From NCBI RefSeq assembly GCF_050947875.1, contig NC_134571.1:1521001-1585000 (forward strand): 64,000 bases of DNA, read 5' to 3'. This DNA is from Dermacentor variabilis. Its lineage: Eukaryota > Arthropoda > Arachnida > Ixodida > Ixodidae. The position numbers and the translations under genes are program-made. Of this stretch, positions 39,124 through 50,084 are shown in pieces (positions within the stretch are counted from its first letter, which is position 1; each line of letters starts with the position of its first letter). The notes beneath the pieces were generated by a model. That model was given only the letters and a program-made list of their open reading frames with translations, had not been told where the DNA came from and searched no databases.

Positions 39124-42100
39124 ATGCAAGGTGGCAGAAATAGGCTAAAATGGGAGGAAATCGAAGAACAACTAAGACAGGAGAACTTAATGGTTTATGG
39201 GTTTGTAGAGGCACATCTTAGGGACATGGAACAACCGCCCTGTAATCCTGATTATGCATGGGAATACTGCAACAGAGTGCAGGGTAGCAGAAAGGGTGGG
39301 GGAATTGGAGCGCTCATTCATAAAAATACAAATTGGCAAAGGGTCAAACAGGAATGCAAGGAGCATTTATGGCTAAAAGGAAAAGTAGCAGGGGCGAAAA
39401 CACTTCTAGGCTTTGTATACCTTGGACAGGATCAAATGCTAAAGAGGAAAACAAAAAAATGTTGGACTGTATAGCAGCGGACATCAATGAGCTAGGAAAA
39501 GGATGTGAAGTAATTGTATTAGGAGACATGAATGCGCATGTTGAAGATATGGATGGGTACACGGACTCCACAGGTAACATGCTGCTGGATATGTGTAAGA
39601 GACTTAACTTAGTTGTCTGTAACTCTACTGAAAAGTGTGACGGGATCATAACATGGGAGGTAGGGGATCGACACTCGACAATAGATTATGCGTTAATGTC
39701 ACATAGGATGTACGATAGATTAGGAGCCATGATTATAGATGAACAGGGCTCCAGAAGTACAGGTAGCGACCACAAACGTATCAAGTTGAGTTTTAAGAGG
39801 GAAACTAAAGCACGAACGACGCGCGAGGAAACGCCAGATGTGATTTTTTACTCAGAAGACCAAGTGGAAATAGCGGCCAAACAAATTGAAGAGGAAATAT
39901 CAGAGGGCACTGAAACTGATTGGACTTACCCAAAGTTAATGAGACTATTTGAGCGTGAGCTAGGTAAGGCGCGAGTCAGGAAAACAAGGCAAGGGATACG
40001 AAAACTCAAGAGCTGGTGGGATGAAGAGGTTAAGAAGGCCATAAAGAAACGTCAGGAAGCCTCCAGGGAACACAGGTATTCCAAAAGTAAGGGAGAACCT
40101 GAAGCAGAAGTAGAGAGGAAATGGGTAAACTACATAAAATGCAAAAGGGAAGCATCTTATTTGATCAACGAGAAAATCAAGACAAAAGGGTCCCAATGGC
40201 TGTCAAAAATAAGCAATAAAAAAGATAAACAGGCAGCTAGAAAATTCTGGCAACATCTGAACTCCTTGGGTAATAGGACAAGCAGAGGTATATAGTAACA
40301 GCTCAAGGTACTCGGTTAGAAGGAGAGGCGGCAATGGAGCATATAGGAACCATGATGAGGGAAAAATTTACAAAACAGACAAATGGTACATGCAGTACGT
40401 CGGAGAGGGATAGCCCGGTCAACCCACTGCTTTCGCTTGGACAAATAGAGTGGGAAAGGGCGGAGAAGAGGGTACCAAGTAGCACATCGGCAGGCCCCGA
40501 TGGTATTCCAATTATGTTAATAAAGAAATTGGGCCCGAAATCTAAGAAAGCATTGAGGGAGATGGTGAGCAAAATGCTAGTGGATGGTAAAGTACCTGAC
40601 GAATGGAGGCTAAGTAGGATGAGAATGATATATAAGGGAAAGGGGGACAAAGCTGACATAAATAACTAACGGCCTATAACAGTGACGTCAGTGGTTTACA
40701 GGGTGGTTATGCAGATTATAAAGGACAGACTGCAGGCATGGGTAGAGAACGAGGGGGTACTTGGAGAGCTACAAAATGGGTTCCGGAAGCATAGGAGGCT
40801 AGAAGACAATCTGTTCTCGCTAACACAGTGCATTGAAATAGCTGAAAAGGAACACAGACCCCTATGGCTGGCTTTTTTGGACATCAAGGGAGCCTATGAC
40901 AGTGTACTTCAAGAGGGCTTGTGGGGCATTCTGGAAACTTTAGGATGCAAGATGGAGTAACCAATTTCTTAAAAGATATCTATAAAGGTAACCGGGTGAT
41001 TATACAATGGGAAAAGCAGGTTTCGGAGCCTGTAATGATTCGGCGGGGGCTTAGGCAGAGGTGCCCATTGTCACCTCTGATGTTTATGCTGTACCTACAA
41101 GGTTTAGAGGCCAAAATACAGCAAAGCAGACTCGGCTTCAACCTATCATTTTTCAAACAAGGAAAATTGATTGAGCAGTCATTACCAGGACTGATGTACG
41201 CGGATGATATTGTATTAATGGCTGACAATGCAGAAGATCTGCAGGAATTAATGGACATATGTGGTACAGAAGGAGACAGATTAGGCTTGAAGTTTAGCAA
41301 AGAAAAATCAGCAGTCATGATTTTTAATGATAACATTTGCGGCGAGCATAAGATACAGGCGGCCACGCTGGAGATAGTCGATAAATACAAGTACCTTGGT
41401 ATGTTGATAAATATTGGCTTTGAGTATCTGACAGAGTACGAAAAATATCTAACGACTAAAGGTAACAGAAGTGCAGCGATTATGAAGAGTAGGGCACTGT
41501 GGAACTACAATAGGTACGAGGTAGTACGAGGGATATGGAAGGGGGTAATGGTACCAGGCCTGACTTTTGCCAATGCAGTTCTATGTATTAGAACAGAGAC
41601 CCGGCAACAGTTGGAAATTAGGCAACGTGGTGTGGGTAGGCTCGCTCTGGGAGCACATGGCAAGACACCAAATCTTGGAGTGCAGGGGGATCTGGGTTGG
41701 TCTTCTTTCGAGGGCAGAGAGGCTAGTAGCAAGACAGCATTTGAGGAGCGATTGAGAAAAATGGGGGAAATTCGGTGGGCTAGGAAGGTTTTCAGTTACT
41801 TATACACGAGGAATGTTGACACGAGGTGGAGGAAGCGAACTAGAAAATTGACAAGCAAATACTTGGGCAGTAGCGGGGGGACAAGTAAGGAATCATCTGT
41901 CAAGAAAAAGGTTAAGGAGACAGAGAGGGGTATGTGGAGTACAGAGATGCAAACCAAATCGGCATTGGAGACATACAGGACGTTTAAGCAAGAAATAGCC
42001 AAAGAAAATATTTACGATAACTTTAAGGGAAGCTCATTGTTGTTTGAAGCCAGGACAGGTGTACTGCGGACTAAAACGTACCGAGCCAGATACCAGGAGA

Positions 42101-42312
42101 TAGATTTGGTGTGCGAGGCGTGTGGAGAGGAGGAGGAAACGGCTGAACACCTGATACTTGCTTGTAAACAACTTCACCCTGCAGTTGAATCTAACGGGGA
42201 ACTATTCAAAGCTTTGGGTTTTAAAGACAGTGAAAGTAGAAGAGACTTTGAACAGGTAGAAATAACTAAACGGAGACTATCTGACTGGTGGATAATATCA
42301 ACGAAAAAGTAA
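39124..42312 (+). pseudogene. Family B LINE ORF2: AP endonuclease + reverse transcriptase
   Basis: The AP-endonuclease begins FINMQGGRNRL with YGFVEAHL, then GDMNAHVEDMDGY at about 39523 and GSDHKRIKL near 39765. RT follows: STSAGPDGIPIMLI, a RPITVTSVVYR segment, LQNGFRKHRRLEDNL, LAFLDIKGAYDS, LRQRCPLSPLMF and LMYADDIVLMADN near 41192. The tail has CEACGEEEETAEHLILAC. Frameshifts near 39470, 40300, 40670 and 40945 disrupt it. It is a diverged sister of the family A RT. The 3' end is (CATC)n at 42405-42422. Confidence 0.88.
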
Positions 42313-42425
42313 AGGAGTAAATACATAGGTAAGCATGCATATAGAACCATTAAAGGCTAGGTGGCGCGCGCTGCCGCCGCCCGATTCAAAGGGTTGAGCC
42401 TCAATCATCCATCCATCCATCGATG
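42313..42425 (+). mobile_element. Family B LINE 3' end with CATC tail
   Basis: A short UTR ends in CAATCATCCATCCATCCATC, the same tetranucleotide tail as family A. Confidence 0.7.
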
Positions 42426-42445
42426 GTCGGTGCGCACCGGTGTGG

Positions 42446-42508
42446 TTGATAGAGGATGAATAAGGCGCCCCGGTGCGCACCGGAGCGGGGGATCGAGGAC
42501 TCTATCAA
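42446..42508. repeat. Stem-loop TTGATAGAG...CTCTATCAA with nested GGTGCGCACC
   Basis: Outer arms at 42446-42454 and 42500-42508 are perfectly complementary. The inner GGTGCGCACC palindrome near 42473-42482 also occurs at 42429-42438, so alternative hairpins are possible. Confidence 0.6.
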
Positions 42509-42645
42509 TATATGACGCTGCCTAGGTACAACGGAGTTGGTTTCTTAGCGCGTGTTGTAGGCGTTTGTCCCTAAGCATTCCGGCATTGCGGACTCTGCGG
42601 AGTGGGGTCGAGTTTGTTTACGCTCCGACGCTGGCTTCGGGCGCG
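42505..42645 (+). repeat. Repeat containing an unoccupied LINE target site
   Basis: The segment (CTGCCTAGGTACAACGGAGT, then GGTTTCTTAGCGCG and GCATTGCGGA words) matches 54209-54239 joined to 60693-60792. There the I-type LINE has inserted; here the site is empty. Confidence 0.75.
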
Positions 42646-43806
42646 GTAAAATAGGGGAAGCAGCAGGCACTGACGCCCGATTTGGCGACCCCTCTGTCGG
42701 GCAGACTGTCTGGCACCTGTCAGTCAGTCGTGGCGGATCATAGCTTTATCGCGCCTTACGGCGATGTACCTTGTATAACATCACAGATGTTTCTGTGGGA
42801 GCAGTAGCGACCGTAGTAGAGCCCGGGCGCCATATAGATTGAAAATCTAGAAGGCAGCTCGAGTGTCTTAGCAATCGCGGTTGAACGCAAGTGGCTGAAA
42901 GGCAGCCGGTAAGGATGACTGACTCAGCACCAGCGCCGCAGGCGCGAGCTAGAACCTGGACTGGTCCTAAGGTTGGCGCTCACTGAGGCCTGCGCGTGCT
43001 AGGGGTGTATAAGATCGGCTGCCCGCTATCGCTGACAGCCAATTCTTTATGCGAATACCCCCTGGCACGCTTCGGCCTACGCGGCCACAAGGCACGGGCC
43101 GCCATGCTTCCAGCTTTGATGCTTCCCCCCCCCCATCTACCCCTTGGGTGACCTCCATTGAGTTTCTAAATAAATACTATATTATACTAATATGAAACTC
43201 TATGGGTTACCTGGAGCTCCTGCGCCGCCTGCTTTATTATAACCTCAGGTGCTCTCCTGAGGCCTCCGTTTACCGGTTACGTGTGCCCTCCTGGAGCAGT
43301 GCTTGTAAAAAATCCAATCTATCGTCGCGACGAAAAAAAGCGACCCGCGACTTATACAACACCAGTTAGAACCTTGCCCCTTCAAACACAGTGATCACCA
43401 AATGGGGCATCCGTGCCCACTGCCTGACCGCGCGGGCAGCCAGCGGCGGACGAACGACCGGGTACGCGCAACGCCGGCCCATTTAATTGCGGCACAGTAA
43501 ACGAAGCTATACTCAATTATTATCGCGTAAAATCTAATTTTATTTCTGAAGTATCTTATATGATGTACAATGGGTGTCATAGAGTTTCCTACAAGAATTT
43601 TTGTAGGAAACTCTATGCAATGTGTTACATAAACTTTGTATGACTGAGATTGAAAGCACGGCTTACTATATGGTTTATGAACAGGGCACACCAGGGTATG
43701 CATTCTTGTGCGATTCTGTTCCCGATTTTACGCCAGGGATTAATTATTTATTTATTTTTACAACAGCAATAACAACCATGCATGCACTTATATAAATATA
43801 TTCATT
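42646..43806. other. GC-rich unassigned region
   Basis: No gene was recognised. There is an AATAAA near 43170, a C9 run near 43126, and a hairpin of CATAGAGTTTCCTACAA arms at 43577-43618. The word GAAACTCTATG also occurs at about 43193 and 52778, so it belongs to a small MITE-like family. Confidence 0.4.
43577..43618. repeat. 42-bp MITE-like hairpin
   Basis: CATAGAGTTTCCTACAA is followed by a short centre and then TTGTAGGAAACTCTATG. It has perfect 17-bp arms. Confidence 0.7.
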
Positions 43807-45206
43807 ATATTGGCGGCGAGGAGTTACGTAGTCGCCATCTATCGGAAGCGCCTCGCTGGCGTAGTATGAGGGATCACGCGGCGCGCTCCTCATAGGTTTC
43901 GCTGTCAGCGCTTACTGAAAACACCCCGCGCGAGCTCTCCAGGACATTTCTGTAAGTACTTTGGAAACGAGAGAAGTTTTTTACTGTCTAAATAATAATC
44001 TTGGGCAAACTGAAAGCCCAGAATCGTTTACAGACGTTGTCTCTTTACCGAATACGTACAGTGAACGCCACTGCGCGCGGTCGCCGCGATGGAGTCTCTC
44101 GAACCGGCTTCTTGCGTGAAAGGTAGGCAAACGCTGAGAGCAAACTATGTGAAATATGTTCTTATAGTGTTTGTATAACTAAATGGAGCGTAATAGAACG
44201 AAGCCTCAATGCATCGATCGCACAGGTTCGCAGCGACCGACTGCGCGTCTGCATGCTTGTCCGCGCACTGTTTCGCTTTCGCCGCGTGCGCGTTTTGACA
44301 CCGTGCCATGAGCTTTAGGCCGCAGAATATGAGCATTTGACAGTATACAAGCAATCATTGCTGCGTGGGCGCTATCAGAGCTGTTCAAAAATAATTTCAT
44401 TGTAGAGACTTCGACGCCTACGGGGACTGTGATGTGCCGTCGCGACGATTCAATCTTTTTTTTTTCTGAATTCTTTGACCTTTCAATATTATTTCTCGAG
44501 TTGCGTCGCACTGTATGTTTATCGGTGTTCTCAGCATGCAATTTCCCGCTGCTCCTTTTTTGTAATTCAGGGCAATAATTTATAACACAAACATGACCAT
44601 ATGCCATGCTTTCTTTAAATGTGCTTCTTACCGCTCCCTTTCCACTCCACTGAACTTGCCAGTATGCATCAACAAGGTCATAGACCAAACCGTCATGACA
44701 TTAGTCGGGCAGCGGACTCGGGCGAGCGTCTCAGTGCGCGTTTTCCGAACATCGCAGACCCGGCGCCGTAGCAGAAATCTTCCTCGCGTCTGTGCTTGCT
44801 GCATACCCGAGCTGTAGCCGATGACTGTTTGCCGGCTTTATGTTTCGCGAGCCAAGCTTCACGCAGCTTATTGTCCTGCGGCTACGTGTGAATAAGGCTG
44901 ACACCGCCCTCCGTTACGTACGTCCGGCCCTGCGGCACCGAGCAGTAGCCTACCATGTTGCGCGCCTTCAAAGGCAGCCACTACCTATTGTAGTGCTTTC
45001 AAGCGTTGTAAAGGAGACACTCGAAGCGGGAAAATTTCGCCGCTAAATGAAGACCGCAGCGTACGAGGGAATTGAAACTCTCGTTTTCAGCTCGCTTCGG
45101 CGCTCCCGAAGCAGCCGACGCGGCCGCTATGTCCACGTGATCCCTAATAGCACGTCACGCCGATGGTGGCGCCAGCTTTTCTAGTGGTGGAGCTCGAGAC
45201 CAATAT
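43807..45206 (+). repeat. 1.4-kb repeat, left copy
   Basis: It starts ATATTGGCGGCGAGGAGTTA and ends GAGCTCGAGACCAATAT, giving 7-bp inverted ends (ATATTGG/CCAATAT). It is about 99 percent identical to 52815-54213 over its last 1.2 kb. It contains a start-codon-plus-donor structure at 44089-44126 (MESLEPASCVKG then GTAGGC). Long frames on both strands (for example 160 residues minus at 44206-44688) have no recognised domain. Confidence 0.85.
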
Positions 45207-46039
45207 TTATGGAAATAAAAATGTTGTATTGTGAGAAAGTGTTGCGGCCTTGAGAGGACTGCTACAAGAGTCGTCTGCTACAACGCCTCCAGACTATTCT
45301 TGCAGACGACGTGCACTTGCAGACTCTCTCGCTCTTTCGAAAGGCTGCGTCGGCTGTCACGATTGCTAAACGTCTTCAAGTACTTTTAAGCACATCTGCT
45401 GCAGTGCTAGCTAGGACGCCTGTGGCCTCCTACGAGTATGCTTCATTATATTTTATAATGATGTACCGCTTCCGAAGCGTTATGGTGTGGCTTTGCACTT
45501 ACCCATGTTGCGACACTAGACTATAGCCAGGAAGCAGCAACCTTTCCTACCACAAGTAAGCTTGGGTTCTCGAAGTGCTAAAACACGCATTTTAGTGAGC
45601 ACATAAACGAGCAATGCATAATGAAGCCCTCAATAAAATTTGATTGTCAAGCCACTAGAAGTACAACTGTCTATGTCTTGTATCAGTAGTACCTTCTTTT
45701 TCCTATTCTGAAGTTTCATAAAGCACGTAACGCTACAGCGCCAACCTAACAAACAACAATTAAACCAAGGTCGAAACGGTCAAAACATGTTCTTTCAACG
45801 TTTACGATGCCGTCACTTTCTCGTCAGGGCTTCGACACCACAAAGCGACGCAAACATCGTCCCAGCCGCTGGCCCAGCGCGCTATCGGCGCTTAGAGCAA
45901 CAGAACAAATGCAGAGAGCTTTGCATTGTACTGTCCCACTGCAGATTATAGCAATTGCGCTTGGAGCGAACAAAACTGCCAAAAAATACTTGTAGACTAG
46001 TTCGCGAGTCAACAGAATGCCATTCCGTAGCCTGTACTT
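45207..46039. other. Unassigned region between repeats
   Basis: No gene was recognised. A GTCGTCTGC/GCAGACGAC inverted pair lies near 45270-45310. Confidence 0.35.
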
Positions 46040-47275
46040 CTCGTTCATTCACGAGCACATCCTAATTGGATTTCTCCGCTCTTTCTGCGCATGCGCGAGG
46101 AGCAGTAGTTGCGAGAGAGAAATGTGGGGACTTTTGGTCCTTGAGATTTCTCTTCGCGTAGGTACTACGGGGAAGAAAGTTGTTAGCTCTGTTTTTCCCT
46201 ATAGAGCTGGCAGAGACAGACAATGCGTGGCCGGCAAGACGGAGAAGCCGTGTCCGAGGTGAGTTTGTTGCTATTTTGTTGCGACGGTAACATATAGAAT
46301 TTTTATAGTCGCAGGGGAATACGTTTGGAAGTGAGGTGTCTTCTAGGATGACTTTAGTGACAAAGCATTACATTGTGCCGATGCATTGTTCATTAGTGTC
46401 GTTGAGCAAGGTCAGCCCAGCGCACACTTCAGGATGAATGAATGAACTTTATTTTGAGATTAGCGGGAACGGAAACAGTTTATGAATTCGACTGCCGTGC
46501 CGATGCGAGGTTGCTGCTTTATTATTATATTTTTTTTGCGGCGGTAGCATATTAAATTCTGATGGTCGCAGGGGGATACGTTTGGACGTGAGGCGTTTCC
46601 TCGGATGACTTTAATGGCAAAGCATTACGTCGTGCCGATGCATTGTTCATTAGTGGCGTTGAGCATACCACACAAGTCAGGGGAATCGCGGCAACGGAAA
46701 CGGTTTATGAATTCAACTGCCCGTGCCGATGCATTAGTTCTTAATGGAAGTGAGCGTACAACACACTTGGAGATTCGTGGGAATGGAACATTTTGTACTC
46801 TGTATATGAAAGTACTAAAACTTGGGTCTCCGTGAAATCTGAGCCTTAGATCATTGTGAGAGCTATACAGCCACACTGGCAAAAACAGTACGCCCTGCGA
46901 ATGAATACGGAACAAATTTATGCTAAAGAAAAATGGTCGTCATGCAATTTCATAGCAGTGGACCACTGCGAAAGCTGTACAGTAACACTGATAAATGGCT
47001 ACGTGGCGCAGATTCGTAGCGATTCTGAGGTGCTTGTGCGCAAGGGTAATTATAATGAAGGAGTGCGTATTACTAATCCCGGCTGTTACGATGTGTAGCT
47101 CATATACGGGCCTAGTAACCTATGTGCAGTCAGTCAAAAAACACTATTTATGCAGGTGTCCACACTCGTTTAAAAAAAACATCAAATTCAGGGATGATCG
47201 ACCCTCTGGAGGTGGATCCGCACCTATGTAAGCACAGCCGGCTCATCAGTCACAAAGTAGGAGCTGAAGATAACT
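46040..47275 (+). repeat. Large inverted repeat, left arm
   Basis: Pairs with 47455-49060. It contains a promoter-like head: NRF1-type TGCGCATGCGCG at about 46086, then GTGGGGACTTTTGGTCCTTG. The start codon at 46217 opens MRGRQDGEAVSE and runs to a consensus donor GAG|GTGAGT at about 46260. Further right, a ~240-bp unit (ATGACTTTA...GTGCCGATGCATTGTTCATT) is present in about two direct copies, followed by an 80-residue frame at 46856-47098. Confidence 0.8.
46856..47098 (+). CDS. 80-residue frame in the inverted repeat (unknown)
   Basis: It reads MRAIQPHWQKQYALRMNTEQ and ends RITNPGCYDV. The inverted copy at 48038-48280 keeps the same frame with one replacement visible (KEKWSS to KEIWSS). No family was recognised. 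Conservation may just reflect recent duplication. Confidence 0.25.
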   Translation: MRAIQPHWQKQYALRMNTEQIYAKEKWSSCNFIAVDHCESCTVTLINGYVAQIRSDSEVLVRKGNYNEGVRITNPGCYDV

Positions 47276-47454
47276 TTTTAATGCTCATTATACGACATTG
47301 ATAGCGGTTAATTTGTATTCAGCCATGTGACAAACGCATTGCACTAAACAGTGAGACGTCGTCTTAATACGCAATGCTTATGTGGCGAACAGGAGAGCAA
47401 AAGTTGAAAACAACGTTTTCATACTAGGCAAGTCATCCATGTAGTGGGTAGCTC

Positions 47455-49060
47455 TCTTCGGCTCCTACTTTGTGACTGATGAGCCGACTGTGCTTACATA
47501 GGTGCGGATCCATCTCCAGAGGGTCATCACTGAATTGCATTTTTTTACAGGAGCGTGGACGCCTGTATAAATAGTGTTTTTTGACTGACTGCACATAGGT
47601 TACCAGGCTTTTTATCAGTTTTAAGTCACCCACACAGGCGTACGTTATCCTCTTCATTTAGTAAAGAGGGGTAAACACCGACAAAATGATGCAGCTCAAA
47701 TAGCTTGAACATATATGCGTTTTCTATCCACAGTGACGGACAAGATGGCTCGAGCGTTGCAGAATGCCGTTTATCTAAAGTCAGCTTCGCCGTAAGGCAC
47801 AAATGTCGCGCAATCAAACATGTGCAGTGTATTGTGGCGAAGTATAGCAAGAGTGGAAAGCGGCCACTGTCAGAGGATATAGTGTGATATACATGCGCAC
47901 CTGCCGTTGCGTCTCCTGTCGCAGTACAAGCACGGAGACGCCGAACAAGTATACTGGCAGGCCTTCAGAGCTATTTCGCACGCGGTTGTAGCGATCTGAG
48001 CCCTTGTTTCGCCCACATAGAGCGCCCCGTATATGAGCTAGACATCGTAACAGCCGGGATTAGTAATACGCACTCCTTCATTATAATTACCCTTGCGCAC
48101 AAGCACCTCAGAATCGCTACGAATCTGCGCCACGTAGCCATTTATCAGTGTTACTGTACAGCTTTCGCAGTGGTCCACTGCTATGAAATTGCATGACGAC
48201 CATATTTCTTTAGCATAAATTTGTTCCGTATTCATTCGCAGGGCGTACTGTTTTTGCCAGTGTGGCTGTATAGCTCTCACAATGATCTAAGGCTCAGATT
48301 TCATGGCGACCCAAGTTTTAGTGCTTTCACATACAGAGTACAAAATGTTCCATTCCCACGAATCTCCAAGTGTGTTGTATGCTCAGTTGCATTAAGAACT
48401 AATGCATCGGCCCGGCAGTTGAATTCGTAAACTGTTTCCATTCCCGCGATTCCCCTGAAGTGTGTGGTATGCTTAACGAAACTAATGAACAATGCATCGG
48501 CACGACATAATGCTTCACAAGTTGCCATTAAAGTCATCCGAGAAAACGCCTCACGTTCAAGCGTATCCCCCTGCGACTATCAGAATTTAATATGCTACCC
48601 CTACAAAAAAAAAAAAAAGAAAAGCAACAACCTCGCATCGGCACGACAGTCGAATCCATAAACTTTTTCCGTTCCCGCGAATCTCCTGAAGTGTGCGGTA
48701 TGCTGACTTTGCTCAACGACACTAATGAACAATGCATCGGCACGATGCAATGCTTTGTCAATAAAGTGATCCGAGAAAACACCTCACTTCCAAACGTATC
48801 TCCCTGGGACTATAAAAATGTAATATGCTACCGTCGCAACAAAATAGCAACAAACTCACCTCGGACACGGCTTCTTCGCCTTGCCGGCCACGCATTCTGT
48901 CTGCCAGCTCGATAGAGACAAACGGAGCTAACAACTTTCTTCCCCGTAGTACCTAGGCGAAGAGAAATCTTAAGGGCCGAAAGTCCCCACATATCTCCCT
49001 CGCAACCACTGTCCTCGCGCATGCGCACAAAGAGCGGAGAAATCCAATTATGATGTGCTC
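47455..49060 (-). repeat. Large inverted repeat, right arm
   Basis: Reverse complement of 46040-47275, with about 420 bp of extra sequence at 47611-48030. The exon-like start is kept: on the minus strand, ATG at about 48894 opens MRGRQGEEAVSE and ends GAG|GTGAGT. The ~240-bp unit is also present here about twice. Confidence 0.8.
48038..48280 (-). CDS. 80-residue frame, inverted copy (unknown)
   Basis: Mirror of 46856-47098, ending RITNPGCYDV. No known domain. Confidence 0.25.
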   Translation of the reverse strand: MRAIQPHWQKQYALRMNTEQIYAKEIWSSCNFIAVDHCESCTVTLINGYVAQIRSDSEVLVRKGNYNEGVRITNPGCYDV

Positions 49061-49073
49061 GTCTTCATTCCCA

Positions 49074-49120
49074 TGATGGATGGATGGATGGATGGATGGA
49101 TGGATGGATGGATGGATGGA
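49074..49120. repeat. (GATG)n tail of the minus-strand family A LINE
   Basis: About eleven GATG units. On the element strand these are CATC repeats, the same tail as at 37391 and 42422. Confidence 0.85.
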
Positions 49121-50084
49121 AGGTAGGAGCGTCCCCTTTGAAACGGGGTGATGGCATTGCCACCATGCTCAGCTTTTTTATTTTTGTTTAACTGTGTTCG
49201 AGGTTGTTAAAATTCGCCATTTTCTTTAAATACGTCTTCCTACACTTTTAACCTTATGCCACCTCTCTGATTTTGAGCCACCAATCCTCCAATCGCCTTT
49301 TGCTAATTTCCACCGCATATTTATTTACATGACTATCATCTCTGAACCCTAGGGCCTCAGGAAGGGTGACTGTGGCCGCATCGACATCGGGATTGATACC
49401 ATCACATTCTAGTATGAGGTGTTCCATCGTTTCTACATATTTACCACACACAGTACATGTGTCTTCTTCTTCGTTAAATTTCTTTTTATAGCTCCGCGTT
49501 CTAAGACATCCTGATCTAGCTTCAAAGAGTAGGGCACTGCCTCTTGAGTTATCATAAAACGCTTCCTTCCTGATCTGCTGCTTCCAGTATCGATATAGTT
49601 CTACACTATGCTTCTTTTCCATTGAATTTATCCAATTTTTACCTTCCGCGTTTTTAACCTGTCGTTTAATGCTCTGTCTTTCTCCGTCCTCGTGTCTGGC
49701 ATACTTACTGGTTAGCTTCCTAGTTCTTTGCCGCCATTGTGAGTCAACGCTCTTTCTGTATAGGTATTTAAATACCTTAACTGCTCATCTGTTATCGTCC
49801 AAATTCCTCAGGCGCTTTTCGTATAGGATTTTACTCTGAGCTTCCCGCGCTTCGAACGTTGACCAGCCCATATCCCCCTGTGCTGCTTCGTTTGTAGTTT
49901 TCCCGTAGGCACCTAGTGCTAATCTTCCAACAGCTTTCTGATTTACTTCTAGTGTCGACTGAACTTCTGCCCTTAAGCACGGGGCCGCATTCCCGAAAGT
50001 AAGCCCCAGCGCCATTTCTCCCTTCCAACTACCTCTCAGTACATCATACTTGTTGTACCCCTACAATGCCCTATGTTTCATTAT
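49121..50084 (-). pseudogene. Family A LINE RT, C-terminal part (minus copy)
   Basis: The minus strand reads MKHRAL, stop, GYNKYDVLRG, then TFGNAAPCLRAEVQS, KAVGRLALGAYGKT, DMGWSTFEAREAQ and the CTVCGKYVETMEHLILEC tail, ending at about 49254. At least three stops are seen (near 50059, 49785 and 49625). The frame continues at 52491-52735 across an inserted LINE. Confidence 0.85.

Noticed and set aside
44206..44688. A 160-residue frame present identically in both 1.4-kb repeats
   Set aside because: Identity follows from recent duplication, there is no recognisable domain, and it is antisense to the exon-like start.
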